Assembly (NCBI GenBank): GCA_025355115.1
Contig: JANXLO010000680.1
Span: 1-9,382, forward strand
DNA: 9,382 nt
Source: Chthonomonadaceae bacterium
Lineage (GTDB): Bacteria > Armatimonadota > Chthonomonadetes > Chthonomonadales > Chthonomonadaceae
Reading direction: 5' to 3'
This document shows, in pieces, positions 6,834 to 9,382 of this stretch. The position numbers and the translations under genes are program-made. The notes beneath the pieces were generated by a model. The model was given only the letters and a program-made list of their open reading frames with translations, did not search any database and had not been told where the DNA came from. Position 1 is the first letter of the stretch; every line of letters starts with the position of its first letter.

Positions 6834-7937
6834 CTAAGGGTGCCCGGCAAAGCCGCCTGAATACCGCGTCGGCGCGACTCTGGAAGGGGCTGGCTTAACT
6901 TCAGCGAGCTCGATTGTCTCCTGAGAGCGGTAGGTTCGTTTGCCGTCCTTCATCTCCACATAGACTGTGCGCTTGCCGCTGCCAGCTGCAAGCGTCCACT
7001 CCCGATCCGCCTGATAAGCCTCCCACATCGTCCAGACAAGTCCGTCGTTGCTGAGCCGAACTTCCTTCATACTGGCGGCGCCGTACAGATAGAGCCTCAC
7101 AATAGGTGTCATGGTCAGGGCGCATCCGGTGTTGATTACGACCGGATAGCTGTCGAGCAGCCTGCCGAAATCCTGCGTCCAAAAATGACGGTATTTGCTA
7201 GTCGAGCTGACTGCGTGTCCTATCCCGAGTTCGCAGTAGTCGGGGCTGAGGATATTGGCGCGGTGACCGGGGCTGTTGAGCCACTCCGCCATCACCTCGG
7301 CCGCCGTCGCCTGCCCGGCAGCCACATTCTCGCCTATCGCCTGGTAGTCACGGTATTGGAAGGAGGCCAGTCGGTCCTCCAGCTCACGGCCCTGATGGTC
7401 GGTGTGGTCGAGGTAGTCGTTGGTCGACATATCCTGGGCCATCCAGTGGGCGGCGATTTGCAGTTGGGCCAGAAGGTGGAGAGGCGGCAAGCTATTCAGC
7501 GCTCTCTCAGCATTCAGCAGAACGAGAATCTGGTGAGCGAGCTGCTCTTCGGTCGGCTCCTTATCCGCATCGCCTACTTCCGCTGTCGCGAAATACTGAA
7601 CATGAACGAGCGCCTTCGGCACGGAAGTGCTGGCTGGATTAGGATACCAGACGTCGAATGTGTATCTCGTCGTTTTCTGCGGTGCATCGGTGAGCGTGAT
7701 TTTCCCAGTGACGTCCGTTCCCTTGCCGAAACGTCCGCCCGACACGACGATCTTGGAGCCGGTGAAGTACCATTTCATGGTGACGGTCTGTCCAGGAGTC
7801 GAGGTTTTGGGAGTGACGCCGATGGCGTCCGAAGCCCGCGCATACCTGGCTGCCGACAGAAACAGCAACGAGAGGAGCGAGAATATTATCTTGCAGAAGC
7901 ATGCAGGCTTCCTCAAGTCACGAACAGCGATGCGCAC
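6834..7937 (-). CDS. Secreted CAP-domain (SCP/PR1-like) protein
   Basis: A 367-residue protein from a GTG start, with GAGGTG 5 bases upstream. Residues 1-36 are a signal peptide: basic KPACFCK, hydrophobic IIFSLLSLLFLSAA, cleavage after ARA. Residues about 40-118 form an Ig-like beta domain (TPGQTVTMKWYFTG). Residues about 132-258 are the CAP domain: LLNAERALNSLPPL, HWMAQDM, DHTDHQG (His178), IGENVAAG (Glu203), EWLNSPGHRANIL (His225) and HFWTQDFG. These match the cavity His/Glu set of the YkwD-like bacterial group. Residues about 278-345 form a C-terminal beta domain (SNDGLVW, WTLAAGSGKRTVYVEMKDG). Bacterial CAP proteins are extracellular; their biochemical role is mostly unknown. A candidate promoter and folded leader lie upstream. 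The identification is firm, the function is not. Confidence 0.92.
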   Translation of the reverse strand: MRIAVRDLRKPACFCKIIFSLLSLLFLSAARYARASDAIGVTPKTSTPGQTVTMKWYFTGSKIVVSGGRFGKGTDVTGKITLTDAPQKTTRYTFDVWYPNPASTSVPKALVHVQYFATAEVGDADKEPTEEQLAHQILVLLNAERALNSLPPLHLLAQLQIAAHWMAQDMSTNDYLDHTDHQGRELEDRLASFQYRDYQAIGENVAAGQATAAEVMAEWLNSPGHRANILSPDYCELGIGHAVSSTSKYRHFWTQDFGRLLDSYPVVINTGCALTMTPIVRLYLYGAASMKEVRLSNDGLVWTMWEAYQADREWTLAAGSGKRTVYVEMKDGKRTYRSQETIELAEVKPAPSRVAPTRYSGGFAGHP

Positions 7938-7942
7938 GTCAG

Positions 7943-7948
7943 CACCTC
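7943..7948 (-). promoter_or_regulatory. Ribosome binding site for the CAP gene GTG start
   Basis: GAGGTG on the - strand is 5 bases before the GTG at 7937. An ATG a little upstream (in ATGATTGAGG) is out of frame, so the GTG is the best start and gives a proper signal peptide. Confidence 0.6.
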
Positions 7949-8028
7949 AATCATCTCATGGAGATATCAGGCGGGCGGATCGCCCTATACGCTGCCGCCG
8001 TAGAGCATTGGCTGACAAGTGTACGTTC

Positions 8029-8058
8029 AGTATGTACTAAAATTGTCAGGCTCGTCAA
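8029..8058 (-). promoter_or_regulatory. Candidate sigma-70-type promoter for the CAP gene
   Basis: On the - strand TTGACG (8053-8058) is followed after 18 bases by CATACT (8029-8034), four of six matches to the -10 consensus. It would give a leader of about 85 bases before the GTG at 7937. This is a consensus match only. Confidence 0.35.
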
Positions 8059-8094
8059 TCCGCTCCTAAAATATCCAGTCAATCATGAGCCTGA
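8046..8094. repeat. 8-base inverted repeat overlapping the CAP promoter
   Basis: TCAGGCTC (8046-8053) and GAGCCTGA (8087-8094) are perfect inverted copies 33 bases apart. One arm touches the candidate -35 element. It could be an operator with two half-sites or a stem in an upstream transcript. Confidence 0.4.
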
Positions 8095-8106
8095 ACGGGT
8101 CAAGCA

Positions 8107-8144
8107 GCGAACAGGCTTCCTGTTCGCAATTGGATCAGGAAGCC
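8107..8144 (-). other. Two mutually exclusive stems between the 127-residue gene and the CAP gene
   Basis: Stem 1 pairs 8107-8115 (GCGAACAGG) with 8119-8127 (CCTGTTCGC), 9 perfect pairs around a 3-base loop. Stem 2 pairs 8114-8122 (GGCTTCCTG) with 8136-8144 (CAGGAAGCC), also 9 perfect pairs. They share 8114-8122, so an RNA can form only one at a time. On the - strand stem 2 would be made first. Neither is followed by a T-run, so an ordinary intrinsic terminator is not supported. Confidence 0.6.
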
Positions 8145-8160
8145 AGCCTTTCTCATGTTT

Positions 8161-8182
8161 CAGCCGCTCACTGAGCTGGCTG
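8161..8182. repeat. Imperfect palindrome after the 127-residue gene
   Basis: CAGCC-GCTCA-C-TGAGC-T-GGCTG forms a 5+5 base-pair hairpin with one bulge, 13 bases beyond the stop codon at 8196 on the - strand. There is no T-run, so a terminator role is weak. Confidence 0.35.
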
Positions 8183-8195
8183 AGAATAGTTGGGA

Positions 8196-8579
8196 TTACC
8201 GTCCCGAGGAGGCGGAAGATTGGTGATAGTGAGGTATAAAGGAAAAGCTCGTCTCGCTCTTCCTCGCCACGAACGCTCCAATTAGGATCGCTTCGTAGTC
8301 ATGAGTAGGTCTGACGTGCACTCTGTTGCCAGAGAATGCAGGAGAGATTTCAGCGTCATATCGGACTGATACAACTGCTTCCTTGTTAAACTCGCAAGGA
8401 GCGCAGGCGATATCCTCGTCGTTGGAAATGAACCGGCGCACGAGGTCGGTAAGCTTCAATATTGCCCGCTCTTTGTCGGGATCGATTTCTATGCTGCTCA
8501 TCAGACACAGATCAAGCAGATCCATCGCCTCTTCCGAGGAGAGATACAGCGGGCAAACTCTGTTAAAATGCTGCGACAT
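8196..8579 (-). CDS. Hypothetical protein, 127 residues, family not recognised
   Basis: I do not recognise this protein. From the ATG at 8579 it reads MSQHFNRVCPLYLSSEEAMD and so on. The first half is predicted helical (SSEEAMDLLDLCLMSS, then ERAILKLTDLVRRFISNDED). A CAPC motif follows at residues 59-62. The second half looks beta-rich (EAVVSVRYDAEI, NRVHVRP, YEAILIGAFVA, SFSFIPHYH), with a Ser-rich end. There is no signal peptide or membrane segment. The frame is open further upstream to 8726, but that stretch runs through the peroxidase terminator hairpin and is unlikely to be coding. The ribosome site AAAGGAG sits 11 bases from the ATG, a long spacing. A candidate promoter lies at 8661-8690. 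The gene stands alone between two hairpin regions. Confidence 0.7.
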   Translation of the reverse strand: MSQHFNRVCPLYLSSEEAMDLLDLCLMSSIEIDPDKERAILKLTDLVRRFISNDEDIACAPCEFNKEAVVSVRYDAEISPAFSGNRVHVRPTHDYEAILIGAFVARKSETSFSFIPHYHQSSASSGR

Positions 8580-8660
8580 GGCTTTCAATACTCCTTTGCA
8601 CAGCGTCCCTATTGGGGGTCTGTTCCCGCCGAAAAAAGACGCCGCGTAACCACCACACAC

Positions 8661-8690
8661 ATTATTAACGCAAAGGACGGGAGCCATCAA
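8661..8690 (-). promoter_or_regulatory. Candidate promoter of the 127-residue protein gene
   Basis: On the - strand TTGATG (8685-8690) and AATAAT (8661-8666, five of six to the -10 consensus) are separated by 18 bases. This lies just beyond the peroxidase terminator and would give a leader of about 75 bases before the ATG at 8579. It supports that start over the longer open frame. Confidence 0.45.
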
Positions 8691-8703
8691 ACGAAAAACG
8701 TAT

Positions 8704-8735
8704 AGGGGAGATGTGAAATACTTCACATCTCCCCT
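8704..8735 (-). terminator. Intrinsic terminator of the peroxidase gene
   Basis: A perfect 14-base-pair stem, AGGGGAGATGTGAA (8704-8717) with TTCACATCTCCCCT (8722-8735), has a 4-base loop. On the - strand it starts 26 bases after the stop codon at 8762 and is followed by TATACGTTTTTCGTTTG. The T-run is a few bases from the stem, slightly weaker than the classic form. Confidence 0.8.
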
Positions 8736-8761
8736 GTTTGGGTAAAAAACTTTGTCGGTTT

Positions 8762-9340
8762 CTACTTAAGCTCAGTCTTCTCAGGCGCCTCTTCGGCAAG
8801 AGCCTTCTCGATCATCGCGACGGTTTCCGCCTTGTCCGGGGAGGTGCGTGCGGGGATCCGCTCGATAATTTCGCCCTTGCGATTAAGCAGAAACTTGGCG
8901 AAGTTCCACTCGATCGGCCCAGCGAACTTTGGATTGGTGTCCTTCTCGGTCAGATACTTGTAGAGAGGAGCCTGCATTTCGCCTGGCTTGACCGTCACCT
9001 TGGAGAACATCGGGAAGTCCACTTTATAGGTCAATGAGCAGAACTCCTTGATCTCTTTTTCGGTGCCCGGCTCCTGTCCCCCGAAGTCGTTGGCGGGGAA
9101 ACCTAGGATGACAAGGCCCTTCGACTTGTACTTTTTGTACAGTGCTTCGAGCGGAGCATACTGAGGAGTGTTGCCGCATTTTGACGCTACATTGACTATC
9201 ATGACCACTTTGCCAGCGTAGCGGCCCAGATTGACCGGCTTGCCGTCTATGTCCTTGACGACATAGCTGAGAGCCGCCGGGATTTTGACGTTCGGGTAGC
9301 TCGTATTCCGCGGTACGGATGCATCGCCCATGCTGTTCAT
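8762..9340 (-). CDS. Glutathione peroxidase family thiol peroxidase
   Basis: A 192-residue protein with the full GPx core. NVASKCGNTPQY carries peroxidatic Cys55, GFPANDFGGQEPG carries Gln89, and IEWNFAKFL carries Trp145 and Asn146, completing the catalytic tetrad. FCSLTY places Cys101 exactly 46 residues after Cys55, the same spacing as the peroxidatic/resolving pair in yeast Gpx3. Thioredoxin rather than glutathione is therefore the likely reductant. Cysteine, not selenocysteine, is encoded. It reduces hydrogen peroxide and organic peroxides. The chosen ATG has AGGGG 5 bases upstream. The frame stays open to the window edge (14 more codons), so a longer form starting outside cannot be excluded, though no signal peptide is visible. 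A strong hairpin terminator follows. The promoter is beyond the window. Confidence 0.93.
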   Translation of the reverse strand: MNSMGDASVPRNTSYPNVKIPAALSYVVKDIDGKPVNLGRYAGKVVMIVNVASKCGNTPQYAPLEALYKKYKSKGLVILGFPANDFGGQEPGTEKEIKEFCSLTYKVDFPMFSKVTVKPGEMQAPLYKYLTEKDTNPKFAGPIEWNFAKFLLNRKGEIIERIPARTSPDKAETVAMIEKALAEEAPEKTELK

Positions 9341-9382
9341 TTCTACCCCTGCTGCTTTCGACTCGAAAGTCTCATCGTACTC

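Noticed and set aside
7185..8003. 272-codon open frame on the + strand
   Set aside because: It is antisense to the CAP-domain gene, which has a signal peptide and all CAP motifs. The + strand product shows no recognisable motif.
8580..8726. Upstream extension of the 127-residue protein to 8726
   Set aside because: The extra 49 residues are translated from the peroxidase terminator and the candidate promoter.
1..9382. Anti-phage defence island or CRISPR system
   Set aside because: The broken PD-(D/E)XK-like gene is the only nuclease-like element. There are no repeats with spacers and no methylase/restriction or toxin/antitoxin pair.

Overview
The window is a stretch of ordinary-looking bacterial chromosome. 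It shows Shine-Dalgarno-preceded genes, some with GTG or TTG starts, fairly short gaps and moderately high GC. Nothing in it fixes the taxon. The mix (Tat-exported WD40 protein, HEAT-repeat protein, CAP-domain protein, a PD-(D/E)XK-like protein best known from cyanobacteria) would suit a soil- or water-dwelling phylum such as Armatimonadota, Acidobacteriota or Chloroflexota, but this is a low-confidence inference. There is no rRNA, tRNA, CRISPR array, integrase or complete insertion sequence.

Layout. On the + strand, 1-678 is the 3' end of a HEAT-repeat gene and 740-1765 is a probable Tat-exported seven-bladed WD40 protein. Everything else is on the - strand, and the two groups converge at about 1766-1837. 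Reading the - strand from the right: a glutathione peroxidase (9340-8762) with a strong hairpin terminator (8704-8735); a small unrecognised protein (8579-8196); a secreted CAP-domain protein (7937-6834); a SAM-dependent methyltransferase (6706-6125); a cytoplasmic-looking SH3/SH3/NlpC-P60 endopeptidase (6087-5179); a small Lys/Arg/Ala/Pro-rich protein with a TTG start (5081-4827); a RimK-like ATP-grasp ligase (4569-3592) tightly coupled to an SfnG-like flavin monooxygenase (3589-2567); and a PD-(D/E)XK-like gene broken by two frameshifts (2441-1838).

Functional grouping. CAP, methyltransferase and NlpC/P60 genes are co-oriented with gaps of 127 and 37 bases and could share a transcript, but no common pathway is obvious. 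The clearest functional unit is the ATP-grasp/monooxygenase pair, which is separated by 2 bases and may make or modify a small amide-containing molecule. It is set off from the upstream genes by a 118-base nested inverted repeat (4693-4810) with a T-rich tail on the - strand, which looks like a large structured terminator or small RNA.

Most worth a second look: the nested inverted repeat at 4693-4810, the ATP-grasp/monooxygenase pair, the two mutually exclusive 9-base-pair stems at 8107-8144 upstream of the CAP gene, and the doubly frameshifted nuclease-like gene. I did not find a clear new defence or mobile system.
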